NCBI GenBank assembly: GCA_943367715.1
Contig: CALRJY020000007.1
Location: forward strand, 62,001-126,000
Length of the DNA: 64,000 nucleotides
Source of the DNA: JAEYXS01 sp943367715
GTDB taxonomy: Bacteria; Verrucomicrobiota; Verrucomicrobiia; Limisphaerales; JAEYXS01
Direction: 5' to 3'
The notes under the pieces were generated by a model. The model saw nothing but the letters and a program-made list of their open reading frames with translations, had not been told where the DNA came from and made no database searches. This document shows positions 24,371 to 32,875 of the stretch, one piece after another; the first letter of the stretch is position 1, and each line of letters begins with the position of its first letter. Made by a program: the position numbers and the translations under genes.

Positions 24371-27300
24371 ATGTTGGAGGCCATTGTTATCCATGCTAAT
24401 AAGTCGTTTTCGCAGCAGCTTGCCCTGCTGAGTCTGTTGCTGCTTGTTTTCACCGCCACTCCCGCTCACGCCCTAGAGACCCCGCCCAACCTTCGCTGGC
24501 AACACGCTCTGACCTCCGTAGCGCACACCAACACCTGGACACAGATCACCGATTGCAAGGTCCTCGGCAACGGCAACCTCGCCATCGTCGGCCAGTTCAT
24601 CGGTACGGATCCGATTCTCGGCGCACCTCACCAATCCGCCCAGCAACCAACCAATGGGCTGTTTGTGGCCGTCCAATCCCCTTCCGGCCACCTGCTCTGG
24701 CTGCACCGGTTCGCTGGTGGCCAATGTCCCCGTCTGGGAATCGACAATTCGGATAACATCCATCTCATTGGGTTGACCGAAACAGACATCAACCTGCTCG
24801 GCACCAGTCTGGCTGCGGAACCCGACACCATCTTGGCCTACCAGCTAAGTTTTAAGGCAGACGGCACGCTGAATCATTTGCGCCCCTTGGGCAAAATAGC
24901 GGGCACCGAGCCTTACTCTCCATATTTCTACCTCGGGCTCAGCACCCTCTGTCTACCGCTCGCTGATGGTTTCCTCGTTTCCTTGGAATTTCCACGAAGC
25001 ATTCAAATCGAAGGCACCACCTATGAGTCCGAGGAAGGTGCCTCGGGCCTGCTCTGGCTTAAACTCGACCATCAAAATGAAGTGGTGTGGGCCCATTGTT
25101 TCAGCGCCACCGCGAATTACTTTCCTCCCTCATTCGTAATATCGCCCGCTGGTGGCTATCTGGGCTTCGCCTCCTTGGCCCCCGTCGGCAAGTTCAACGG
25201 CCAGCCTTATGGTGTATCCAATGACCTAACGAACAGTGTGCTGATCTGGCTGGCTGCTGACGGTGAAGTGACTAAAACAGCACGTCTTCACGGTGAAGCC
25301 TCTCCGATTTTCACCGGAGCACATTTCGCCTCCGATGGCGACCTGGTCCTGTCCATCGCCGGACTTTACGATGGCATTATCGAGACATCTGGAAGTGCTC
25401 CTTTGGAGATCAACTTCGGTCCACCTCCGCTTTATTATGGCGGAAACGTGGTCATTGCCCGGGTTGCCGGAGATTTATCCGCTCTCCGCTGGCAAAAGGG
25501 AACCAAGACCATCCGCGCTTGGAGCGCCGGTCTCACTTTCGACCAGAATGACAACTTGTATGTCGCCCTCCAATGCATGACTCCACTCTTCTTCGCAGGT
25601 GAGGCATTCAAGGGCGACTATCCCAGCTACCCACCCAATCGTACTGCCCTGGTCAAGATTGCCCCAGACGGGCAGATTCAATGGGTCCGCTTTGATGAAT
25701 CCTATTTTCCTGCAGCTTTCGCCGTGGCCCCGGATGGCACTTCCTATTTGGCCAGTTCATATATTGCCAGCTACGCTTCATCCCTCAATGTCTCCCCTCC
25801 TGAATTTCACCTTGTACCACTCACCAACCACCTGGCTGCTGCTGGCTCGACCCTCTACTTCGCCCCTCACGTGAATGGCGCAGCCGGCACGGTTTATTAC
25901 TGGTATAAAGAGGGCATCCTCATCACCAACTCCACGTCCTCACCCTTGGTGATAAGCAACCTCTCCGCCACCCATCTCGGCACCTACACCGTCACCGCCA
26001 GCAACCAGTTCGGCTTGGTTTCCACCGGACCGTTCACCTTCACACTGGGGCCATCTTCTCCCCTTGCTCAAGTAGAGAGCATGGGACAATTGGGCGCCAT
26101 CATAGAATATTCACGGCCAGAAGCCAGATTCTCGCCCGATGGTACCAAGTATGTGATCGTCGGCTCTACCTCCTTTTCATTCATGCACGGTACGAACTAT
26201 ATTCCGGGCGACTCCTCCACCTTTAAAACCTTTCACCTGGCCGGCAATTCCTCAGGCGGCTCGAATCTCTTTCTCGCACCGCCTTCTATTAGCGGCTTGC
26301 ACCCCCGCGCTGCCATCGCCTCGGACGGCACCAGTTTCCTTGTCAATCGCGGCACCAACAACGGTGCGCCCTGCAGTTGGATCGTCAAATATGATACCTT
26401 GGGAAATCAGCTATGGGCTCACAGTTTCAACAGCCCCTCTGATTATGCCGACGTTGCTGTATTTAAAGATCAGGCGCTGTATGTCGCTGCCGGTTGCAAT
26501 GCGGGAACCATTTTCGGCGGCACTACCTTGACTGAAAAAGGACTCTACCTGTTGAAGTTCTCCTTGGATGGAGAACTGCTCGTTGCGCACTGCCTGCTTC
26601 GTCCTCCGAACGGTTTGGAAGCCATCATCCTTCGTCTCGCCTCAGATGGCAGCGGCTATATTTTCGGCTCACATTTGGTTCACTTTGACGCCACCGGAGA
26701 CTACGTCTGGGATAAAACTGTGCCTTGGGACGGGACTATGCCGGTCATGGCCTGTGATACCCGCGGTGTCGTCATGGGCATCAATGTCGAATCCGGCAAA
26801 TCATTCTTCGGTTCACCGCCGGTCGTCGGAACCATGGCCGGCGGGTTGGTCCGGTGGAATCGTGATGGTACCTTGGCCTGGCGTCGTCTCATTGATTCCG
26901 CGGCATCATACCGTAGCTGCACTTCGCTGGCCCTTGATCCAGCCGGAAATGTCATCGCCGGTTTGTTTTCTGATGGCGCTATCGAATTGGATCATATTCA
27001 GTTACCTCTTAATCCCGGCTCTGCCTCCGGCCTTCATGGAGTTTTGCTGCGCCTATCCCCGCAAGGAACTCCTCTCGATGCCCTGCGTATTCCCGTGGAT
27101 TACCATGCTGTGACTTGCAGCATGGACATAGACCCGAAAGGCCGTTTGCTCTTTCTCGGGCTGGCTGGGCACCGATTCGGCGGAAGCCCGACCAAGATTC
27201 AAATGGGCTCGTTCCTGCACCAACACGAAGGTTTTGGAGATATTTTCTTCGGTATCACTGCTCCCTTGGGCCCCGCCCTCGTGACCGAACCAGCGGGAAA

Positions 27301-27466
27301 TCAATTCAAGCTGAACTGGTCCGAATACTTGTCCGGCTTCACCCTGGAATCCAGCACCTCCCCCGCCGGCCCGTGGACACCCGTCACCACTTCCACCAAC
27401 AGCATCACCCTGGATGCAGGCACTTCCGGCAGCCAGTTCTTCCGCCTGAAAGAGACCACCGAGTAA
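24371..27466 (+). CDS. Large secreted beta-propeller-like protein with Ig-like domain
   Basis: 1031 aa from ATG at 24371, chosen because a signal peptide follows (QQLALLSLLLLVFTATPAHA); a TTG lies 39 nt upstream. Repeated units with W-A-H-x-F and SP(A/D)G blocks resemble SBBP/PQQ-like propeller blades. Residues about 490-560 form an Ig-like domain (YYWYKEGILITNS, then NLSATHLGTYTVTASNQFG). A second propeller section follows, and the protein ends with an FTLESSTSPAGPW...FFRLKETTE module shared with other large secreted proteins here. Likely surface or extracellular; function unknown. Confidence 0.85.
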   Translation: MLEAIVIHANKSFSQQLALLSLLLLVFTATPAHALETPPNLRWQHALTSVAHTNTWTQITDCKVLGNGNLAIVGQFIGTDPILGAPHQSAQQPTNGLFVAVQSPSGHLLWLHRFAGGQCPRLGIDNSDNIHLIGLTETDINLLGTSLAAEPDTILAYQLSFKADGTLNHLRPLGKIAGTEPYSPYFYLGLSTLCLPLADGFLVSLEFPRSIQIEGTTYESEEGASGLLWLKLDHQNEVVWAHCFSATANYFPPSFVISPAGGYLGFASLAPVGKFNGQPYGVSNDLTNSVLIWLAADGEVTKTARLHGEASPIFTGAHFASDGDLVLSIAGLYDGIIETSGSAPLEINFGPPPLYYGGNVVIARVAGDLSALRWQKGTKTIRAWSAGLTFDQNDNLYVALQCMTPLFFAGEAFKGDYPSYPPNRTALVKIAPDGQIQWVRFDESYFPAAFAVAPDGTSYLASSYIASYASSLNVSPPEFHLVPLTNHLAAAGSTLYFAPHVNGAAGTVYYWYKEGILITNSTSSPLVISNLSATHLGTYTVTASNQFGLVSTGPFTFTLGPSSPLAQVESMGQLGAIIEYSRPEARFSPDGTKYVIVGSTSFSFMHGTNYIPGDSSTFKTFHLAGNSSGGSNLFLAPPSISGLHPRAAIASDGTSFLVNRGTNNGAPCSWIVKYDTLGNQLWAHSFNSPSDYADVAVFKDQALYVAAGCNAGTIFGGTTLTEKGLYLLKFSLDGELLVAHCLLRPPNGLEAIILRLASDGSGYIFGSHLVHFDATGDYVWDKTVPWDGTMPVMACDTRGVVMGINVESGKSFFGSPPVVGTMAGGLVRWNRDGTLAWRRLIDSAASYRSCTSLALDPAGNVIAGLFSDGAIELDHIQLPLNPGSASGLHGVLLRLSPQGTPLDALRIPVDYHAVTCSMDIDPKGRLLFLGLAGHRFGGSPTKIQMGSFLHQHEGFGDIFFGITAPLGPALVTEPAGNQFKLNWSEYLSGFTLESSTSPAGPWTPVTTSTNSITLDAGTSGSQFFRLKETTE

Positions 27467-27593
27467 CAAGCGCACCCTGACCGTAGCCGCGGACGCTAGT
27501 CAGCGCTAACCTCTTTCTTTCGATAGGACGTAAGGCGTATCGGCCAGCCAATACAACCGGTGTTCGATTCTTCCTTTTCCCCTCATAGGCCCC

Positions 27594-27644
27594 TGGTGCA
27601 ACCAGCTTGACTTTCCTGCCCCCTTTTCCAATCGTCCCTGCGTC
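27594..27644 (+). repeat. Direct repeat upstream of the 27675 gene
   Basis: TGGTGCAACCAG followed by a 39-nt block (27606-27644) that recurs with one mismatch at 29074-29112, upstream of another gene. It ends 30 nt before the ATG at 27675. The upstream copy lacks an 8-nt insertion found in the other. Confidence 0.8.
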
Positions 27645-27674
27645 GATGCTTTAGGAAGCACTTGGAAATTGAGC

Positions 27675-28160
27675 ATGAGTCATTCTGCCTCCAACCATCC
27701 GCCGACGGACGCTAAAAACTGGATAACTTTGTTCAGATGCGAGACGCCCTCGGAATCGGACGATATCTGTCTGGAACTTGCCGCCGCTGGCATCCCTTAC
27801 CTCTTGCCTGATCAAGCGGCACTCGACCGCGGTGACACTTGCCCGGAAATAAGGATCCAAGTGACAGCCGATGATTACGCCACCGCCAAAGAACTGTTGT
27901 TCAGCTTCAAACGACCGTCGGAAGACCCGGCTGAACGAAACCTTGATGCCGCCCAAGTGCCTTTGAGTGGATTGTTGCGCTGCCTGGCTTTTTTAAGTCC
28001 CTTGCTGACCCTTCCCAGCCTTCTCGTCGTGTACATGGCTCACGCTAATTTTTTCAAGAAGGGATACAAACGCAAAGCCGACGAGTTCGCCTGCGGATTC
28101 TTGATCGGGGTAATTTTTTGGATAATCGTGGTGGCCGTGATGGCTAACCGGCGTCATTGA
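27675..28160 (+). CDS. DUF2007-like protein with C-terminal membrane segments
   Basis: 161 aa from ATG at 27675; a TTG 6 nt earlier is less likely. The first 90 residues have the pattern WITLFRCETPSESDDICLEL and AAAGIPYLLPDQ, resembling the DUF2007/putative signal-transducing domain. Two hydrophobic segments follow (LLRCLAFLSPLLTLPSLLVVY and ACGFLIGVIFWIIVVAVMA). Function unknown; probably inner membrane with its small domain in the cytoplasm. Confidence 0.72.
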   Translation: MSHSASNHPPTDAKNWITLFRCETPSESDDICLELAAAGIPYLLPDQAALDRGDTCPEIRIQVTADDYATAKELLFSFKRPSEDPAERNLDAAQVPLSGLLRCLAFLSPLLTLPSLLVVYMAHANFFKKGYKRKADEFACGFLIGVIFWIIVVAVMANRRH

Positions 28161-28211
28161 AATGGATGCTGTGAAAAAGGGCCTTACCAAGGAATAAACC
28201 ACATCTTATCC

Positions 28212-28994
28212 ATGGGCATTTTCAGTCACATTTCCAGGAAGCTTCGCGGTCCTCGCCATCACCTTAATCCTGATGAGAAAGCGTGGATAGAAAACCGGAT
28301 GCTGTGGTTGCACGGGCAATTCGGCCCCGGCCCTCTCCGCCGCGCTCCGCTGGATGTTTCGTCGCCCTTGCTGCCCAAGACCTGGTCCGCCACCCACGCC
28401 GAAGGCGTCGAGCTGTTCTGGCGGCTCTCCGATTTCATGCAGGTGGACCGCTCACGCCTAGATCTGGAGTTTTATTCCGATCTCGAAACGCCCCACGATT
28501 CCGCTTATCCAGGAGAAACCCATCATTCCGGCCCGGCCGGCCTGTATTGGCATGCCGAAAAGGGCCAGCTCCAAGTGATCTCCTTGGCTGAATCCTCATT
28601 GCTTCAACCCGCCCAGTTCATCGCCACCACCTGCCATGAACTCGGTCACGTTCATCTCTTGGGTGACCAACGCATCCACAGGGATGCTGAGGATTCGGAA
28701 CTCTTGACCGATCTCCTGACCATTTATTTCGGAGCTGGAATCCTGACTGCGAACACAGCCTTCCAATTCAATCAATGGACGGATGGCCAGATGCAAGGGT
28801 GGAACACCAGCAAGCTGGGATACCTCACTGAGGCTCAACTCGGTTACTCTCTCGCCTGCTATGCGTGGTATCGCGGTGATACCCAAGTCATCTGGCGAAA
28901 GTATATACGCGACAACATCGCCTATTATTTCGACGACTCCCTGCATTTCCTCTCCACCACCAAAGACACTGCCATCCCCTTTGACGGCGCTTGA
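28212..28994 (+). CDS. Putative zinc metallopeptidase (zincin)
   Basis: 260 aa without signal peptide. The zinc motif HELGH (His142, Glu143, His146) in FIATTCHELGHVHLLG is followed 17 residues later by DSELLTDLLTIYFG, where Glu163 is the likely third ligand and Asp follows in the usual gluzincin spacing. The rest is unlike named peptidases. It is probably a cytoplasmic protease; the target is unknown. It lies 51 nt after the DUF2007-like gene and may be co-transcribed. Confidence 0.78.
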   Translation: MGIFSHISRKLRGPRHHLNPDEKAWIENRMLWLHGQFGPGPLRRAPLDVSSPLLPKTWSATHAEGVELFWRLSDFMQVDRSRLDLEFYSDLETPHDSAYPGETHHSGPAGLYWHAEKGQLQVISLAESSLLQPAQFIATTCHELGHVHLLGDQRIHRDAEDSELLTDLLTIYFGAGILTANTAFQFNQWTDGQMQGWNTSKLGYLTEAQLGYSLACYAWYRGDTQVIWRKYIRDNIAYYFDDSLHFLSTTKDTAIPFDGA

Positions 28995-29053
28995 GAAACC
29001 AGGACAGCCAGTCCCCTCACCCCACGATGTTTCCCCTTCCCCAAATAAGCCCG

Positions 29054-29112
29054 TGGTGCAACCAGCAACCGGCCTTGACTTTCCTGCCCCCTTTTCCAAT
29101 CGTCCCCGCGTC
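29054..29112 (+). repeat. Direct repeat upstream of the 29130 gene
   Basis: Second copy of the 27594-27644 repeat with an 8-nt insertion after the first 12 nt. It ends 17 nt before the ATG at 29130. Copies precede two genes, so it could be a shared promoter/leader or the scar of a segmental duplication. Confidence 0.8.
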
Positions 29113-29129
29113 CCTTTGGGGACGTAAAC

Positions 29130-29684
29130 ATGCCCCTTGGCGACTCCATATCTGCCCTGCTGCACACGCCGGAACCGGCGGACCTCGGTCCCCATCCGCG
29201 CACAGGCACGCTATCCATCCGTGATGTGAACGCGCGGCTGGATGAGGCCTTTCGCGCCACCAAGCCTTCCGCAGACAGCCAGCAACTCATCCGCAGCGCC
29301 ATCTTGCTCTGGCACGATCATCTGGATGCTTCGCATACCATCTCGCAGGACCTGCACTCCAGCGACGGCAGTTTCCTCCACGGCATCATGCACCGACGCG
29401 AACCCGACTATGGCAACGCCAAGTATTGGTTCCACCGCGTAGGCCAGCATGCCAGCTACCCCGAACTCGCCAAACGCGTCAGCGCCTTCCTCGATTCCAA
29501 AGGCGCAACCGCCTTGAAGAACGAACTCGTCCCCGCTGGCCAATGGGATGCCGATGCTTTCGTCGATGCCTGCGAAGCCGCCTCTGGCCGTCGCGGCACC
29601 GAAGAGCAACGCACCCTGCTCCGCGAGATCCAGCGGATTGAAACGACCGTCTTGATCGAACGTTTCCTTGGCACCACTAAATAG
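29130..29684 (+). CDS. Conserved hypothetical protein (184 aa)
   Basis: 184 aa without signal peptide. Conserved-looking blocks include LLWHDHLDASHTISQDL, GSFLHGIMHRREPDYGNAKY and WFHRVGQHASYPEL, with many His, Asp and Trp residues that could form a metal or active site. The pattern occurs in many bacterial hypothetical proteins as I recall, but I know no assigned function. No clear partner gene. Confidence 0.7.
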   Translation: MPLGDSISALLHTPEPADLGPHPRTGTLSIRDVNARLDEAFRATKPSADSQQLIRSAILLWHDHLDASHTISQDLHSSDGSFLHGIMHRREPDYGNAKYWFHRVGQHASYPELAKRVSAFLDSKGATALKNELVPAGQWDADAFVDACEAASGRRGTEEQRTLLREIQRIETTVLIERFLGTTK

Positions 29685-29957
29685 AGCCAGCCATGAACTC
29701 TTTCCGGGCAAAAACACGAATGACGTGTGAAATGTTACCTCTCCTCTCAATGAGGAGAGGTCGGTTCCGCCCTCAGCGGAACCGGGTGAGGAGTGAGACG
29801 AAGCATAGCGCAGCTGATTTTTTATTGGGTAATATCAGACAGAACACGTGGATTCTTAAGCAAATAACGCTTTTGTGCTACGACTCACCCCTCACCCCAA
29901 CCCTCTCCCCGTTAAGGGGCGAGGGAGATAAATAATCTTGGGCGCGATAATTTTTCT
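29685..29957. repeat. Intergenic REP-like palindromes
   Basis: Contains hairpin CCTCTCCTC/GAGGAGAGG (29738-29760), hairpin GGTTCCGC/GCGGAACC (29763-29783) and a CTCACCCCAACCCTCTCCCC-type unit with its own hairpin at about 29880-29932. Units of this kind recur at 30969-31096 and 42852-42893. No gene is seen. Confidence 0.72.
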
Positions 29958-30911
29958 GTGAACGAATTTCTTACAGTTCTTAACGCCGTGCTCCCGGTCT
30001 TCACCGTCGCCGGTGCGGGCTTCGGTCTGCGTCGCCTCGAATGGCTGACGGAAGAGGCGGATCAGAGCATGCTCAAGCTGCTCATCAACCTGCTCGTCCC
30101 CTGCCTCATCTTCGATTCCGTGCTGGGCAACAAGATGCTCACCGACATCGGCACCGTCTTCCTCGCGCCCATGGTCGGCTTCGGCACCGTGGCCGTGGGT
30201 GTGGCCATCTGCTGGCTTTTGCGTGGCACTGCGGGACTGACGGATAAGAGCCGCGAAGGCACCTTCGCTTTCGTCACCGGCGTTTACAATTACGGCTACG
30301 TCCCCCTGCCCCTTGTCTACCTGCTCTTCAAGGACTCGCCCGACATGGTCGGCCTCCTGCTCGTGCACAACGTGGGCGTGGAGATCGCCATGTGGACGCT
30401 TGGCCTCATGCTCCTCAGCGGCGTGTCCATCAAGACCGGCTGGCGCAAGCTCATCAATGCGCCCATCTCGATGATCCTCATCTCCCTCGTGCTGAACCTG
30501 CTGGGTGCGGAGAACTGGATGCCGAAATTCATCATCCAGACCGCGCACATGCTCGGCCAATGCGCCATCCCCATCGGCATCCTGCTCGTCGGGGCCACCA
30601 TCGCCGACCAGCTCCCCGAGTTCCACGCCGAGAAAGGCTGGCGTGTGATGGCTGCTTCGAGTTTTCTGCGTCTGGGATTGCTGCCCGTGCTGTTCCTCCT
30701 GCTGGCGAAATATCTCCCCTGCTCGCTCGAATTGAAACGCATCATCGTCATCCAAGGCGCGATGCCCGCCGCCGTCTTCCCCATCATCATGGCCCGCCAC
30801 TACGGCGGCCACGCCCCCACGGCGCTGCGCATCGTCATCGGCACCACCGTCCTCGGCCTGCTCACCATCCCCCTGTGGATCAAGCTGGGCCTACGCTTTA
30901 TCGAGCAATAA
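29958..30911 (+). CDS. AEC family transporter
   Basis: 317 aa from GTG at 29958. About ten hydrophobic segments in two inverted halves, with FDSVLGNKMLTDIG, the NYGYVPLPLVYLLF segment containing the conserved Asn-Tyr-Gly, and a second-half GAMPAAVFPIIMARHYGG segment. AEC (auxin efflux carrier) proteins export or import malonate, malate or similar organic acids in bacteria. Substrate unknown. It is flanked by REP-like palindromes on both sides. Confidence 0.88.
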   Translation: MNEFLTVLNAVLPVFTVAGAGFGLRRLEWLTEEADQSMLKLLINLLVPCLIFDSVLGNKMLTDIGTVFLAPMVGFGTVAVGVAICWLLRGTAGLTDKSREGTFAFVTGVYNYGYVPLPLVYLLFKDSPDMVGLLLVHNVGVEIAMWTLGLMLLSGVSIKTGWRKLINAPISMILISLVLNLLGAENWMPKFIIQTAHMLGQCAIPIGILLVGATIADQLPEFHAEKGWRVMAASSFLRLGLLPVLFLLLAKYLPCSLELKRIIVIQGAMPAAVFPIIMARHYGGHAPTALRIVIGTTVLGLLTIPLWIKLGLRFIEQ

Positions 30912-31149
30912 AACGTAGCCGCCGAAAGCAAAGTCACCGAAGAATAGATGGAGCGGAAACGAAGCTATTCCCTCTCCCCAAGGGAGAGGGTCAGGGTGAG
31001 GGGGAAGAGCATGCCCCTAAGCAAACGCAGCTCATACTCGCTAAAGAACGTTCCCTTCCCCCTCATCCCGGCCTTCTCCCTTGGGGAGAAGGAGGAACAT
31101 TTGCCGCCTCATTGCATATTAGAGCCTCGTCACCTCGGCTGCTACGTAA
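30912..31149. repeat. REP-like palindromic units, inverted pair
   Basis: Two units at about 30969-31005 (CCCTCTCCCCAAGGGAGAGGG type) and 31059-31096 (TTCTCCCTTGGGGAGAAGG type), in opposite orientation. They resemble REP/BIME elements. A frame across them, starting at 30948, encodes a translated repeat (SLSPRERVRVRG) and is not a gene. The region separates two convergent genes. Confidence 0.75.
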
Positions 31150-32757
31150 TCAAACCTTCTTCGCCGCCTTCTTGGCCTTCGCCGGAGCCTTCTTCGCCGC
31201 CGCAACCTTCTTAGACGCAGCCGCGATCACCGGCGCTTTGATCTCCTTCTTCAGCGCCTCGACGATTCCCGCGATGGTATGCTCCTTCGCCTCGATATCC
31301 GGCTTCAGGCCCAGCGCCTCGATCGCCTTCGTCGTCTCCGGCCCGATAGAGATCGTGCGCAACTGCGGGAACTGCTGCCGCAACTTCGGCAGATCAAACC
31401 GCGCATGGAAATTCTCCACCGTGGAACTGCTCGTGAACGTCACCCAATCCGCACCGCCTTCAATGAGCTTCGCGGCATTGCCGGAAACATCTTCCGTCTC
31501 CGGCACCGTCCGGTAGCACGCCACATCATCGATGATCGCGCCCATCTTGGTAAGCTCTGCGGGCAGTTCCGGATTCGCCACCTCGGCGCGCATCAGCAGC
31601 ATGCGCACATTCTCCACGTCCTGATATTCCTTGAACGTCTTGACGATCTCGCGCGTCACGAACTTCTCCGGCATCAAGTCCACCTTGATGTGCAATTCCT
31701 TCAGCTTCGCCGCCGTCGCGGGACCGACCGCCAGGAACCGCGCACCGCCGATGGAGCGGATGTCATCGAACACGCGGAAGAACGCGTTGAAAAATTCCGT
31801 CACGCCGTTCGGGCTGGTGAAGATGATCCATTCGTAAGAACCGATCTCCAGCATCGCATCCGCCAGCGCCGCTCTTTCAATCGGCGGCACAATCTTGATC
31901 GTCGGTATCTCCAGCACTTCTGCGCCCAGTTCCAGCAACTGGCTGGACAACTGGCTCGCCTGCTCGCGCGTGCGCGTCACCACGATGCGTTTGCCGAAGA
32001 ACTGCCGCTTCTCAAACCAGTTCAGCTTCTCGCGCAAGCCCACCACACCACCGATCACCGTCACCGCCGGCGCCTTAAAACCCTTTTCATCCACGATGTC
32101 TGCGATAGTCTCCAGCGTCCCTTGGATCGATTCCTGATTCCCGCGCGTGCCCCAGCGCACCATGGCTACGGGCGTTTCCTTATCCGCACCGGCCTTCACC
32201 AGTTCGCTCGTGATCTGCCGGATGCGCTCCACGCCCATCAGCACCACCTTCGTGCCCTTGTCCGCCGCGAGATGTTTCCAATCGAGCGACGTCTCTTCCT
32301 TCGTCGGATCTTCATGTCCCGTCAAAACCGTAAAGCTCGAGCAATGCTCGCGATGCGTGATGGGAATGCCCGCGTAATTCGGCGCGGCCACGATGGATGA
32401 AATGCCCGGCACGACTTCGAACGGCACACCTTCCGCCTGCAATTCCTCCGCTTCCTCACCACCACGACCGAACAGATACGGATCGCCGCCCTTGAGCCGC
32501 ACCACCGTCTTGCCCTGCTTGGCCAGCTTCACGAGCAATTGGTTCATCTCCTCCTGCGGGATGGCGTGATCCTTCGCGCGCTTGCCGCCGTAGATGATCT
32601 CAGCCGACGACGGCGCGAGCCGCAGCAGGTCCGTATTCACCAGCGCGTCATACACCACCACATCCGCGCGCTTGAGCAATTCCGCGCCACGCAACGTCAG
32701 GAGCCCGGCATCACCCGGACCCGCGCCAACCAAATAAACTGTGCCAATCAAACTCAT
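31150..32757 (-). CDS. Uroporphyrinogen-III C-methyltransferase / uroporphyrinogen-III synthase fusion
   Basis: 535 aa from ATG at 32757. Residues about 1-255 are the SUMT (CobA/SirC) domain with VYLVGAGPGDAGLLTLRG, RLKGGDPYLFGRGGEE and PGISSIVAAPNYAGIPITHR. Residues about 265-505 form a HemD-like synthase domain (FGKRIVVTRTREQASQLS, later TFTSSSTVENF). One protein would therefore close the hydroxymethylbilane ring and methylate it toward siroheme or cobalamin. The last 30 residues are an unusual Lys/Ala tail (KKVAAAKKAPAKAKKAAKKV). It belongs functionally with hemC/hemA, although a gene on the other strand lies between. Confidence 0.9.
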   Translation of the reverse strand: MSLIGTVYLVGAGPGDAGLLTLRGAELLKRADVVVYDALVNTDLLRLAPSSAEIIYGGKRAKDHAIPQEEMNQLLVKLAKQGKTVVRLKGGDPYLFGRGGEEAEELQAEGVPFEVVPGISSIVAAPNYAGIPITHREHCSSFTVLTGHEDPTKEETSLDWKHLAADKGTKVVLMGVERIRQITSELVKAGADKETPVAMVRWGTRGNQESIQGTLETIADIVDEKGFKAPAVTVIGGVVGLREKLNWFEKRQFFGKRIVVTRTREQASQLSSQLLELGAEVLEIPTIKIVPPIERAALADAMLEIGSYEWIIFTSPNGVTEFFNAFFRVFDDIRSIGGARFLAVGPATAAKLKELHIKVDLMPEKFVTREIVKTFKEYQDVENVRMLLMRAEVANPELPAELTKMGAIIDDVACYRTVPETEDVSGNAAKLIEGGADWVTFTSSSTVENFHARFDLPKLRQQFPQLRTISIGPETTKAIEALGLKPDIEAKEHTIAGIVEALKKEIKAPVIAAASKKVAAAKKAPAKAKKAAKKV

Positions 32758-32875
32758 GGGACCGAGGACTTTAGGGATTTGAGGCTCGAACCGCAAGCGA
32801 TGTTCCAAAGGATTGGGGAGTGCTTAAAGATGAGATTGCCCCGCCACCATCAATCCATTAAGTTTCCGCTACTGT

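Noticed and set aside
30948..31214. 88-codon plus frame
   Set aside because: It translates REP-like repeats (SLSPRERVRVRG) and overlaps the end of the convergent CobA-HemD gene.
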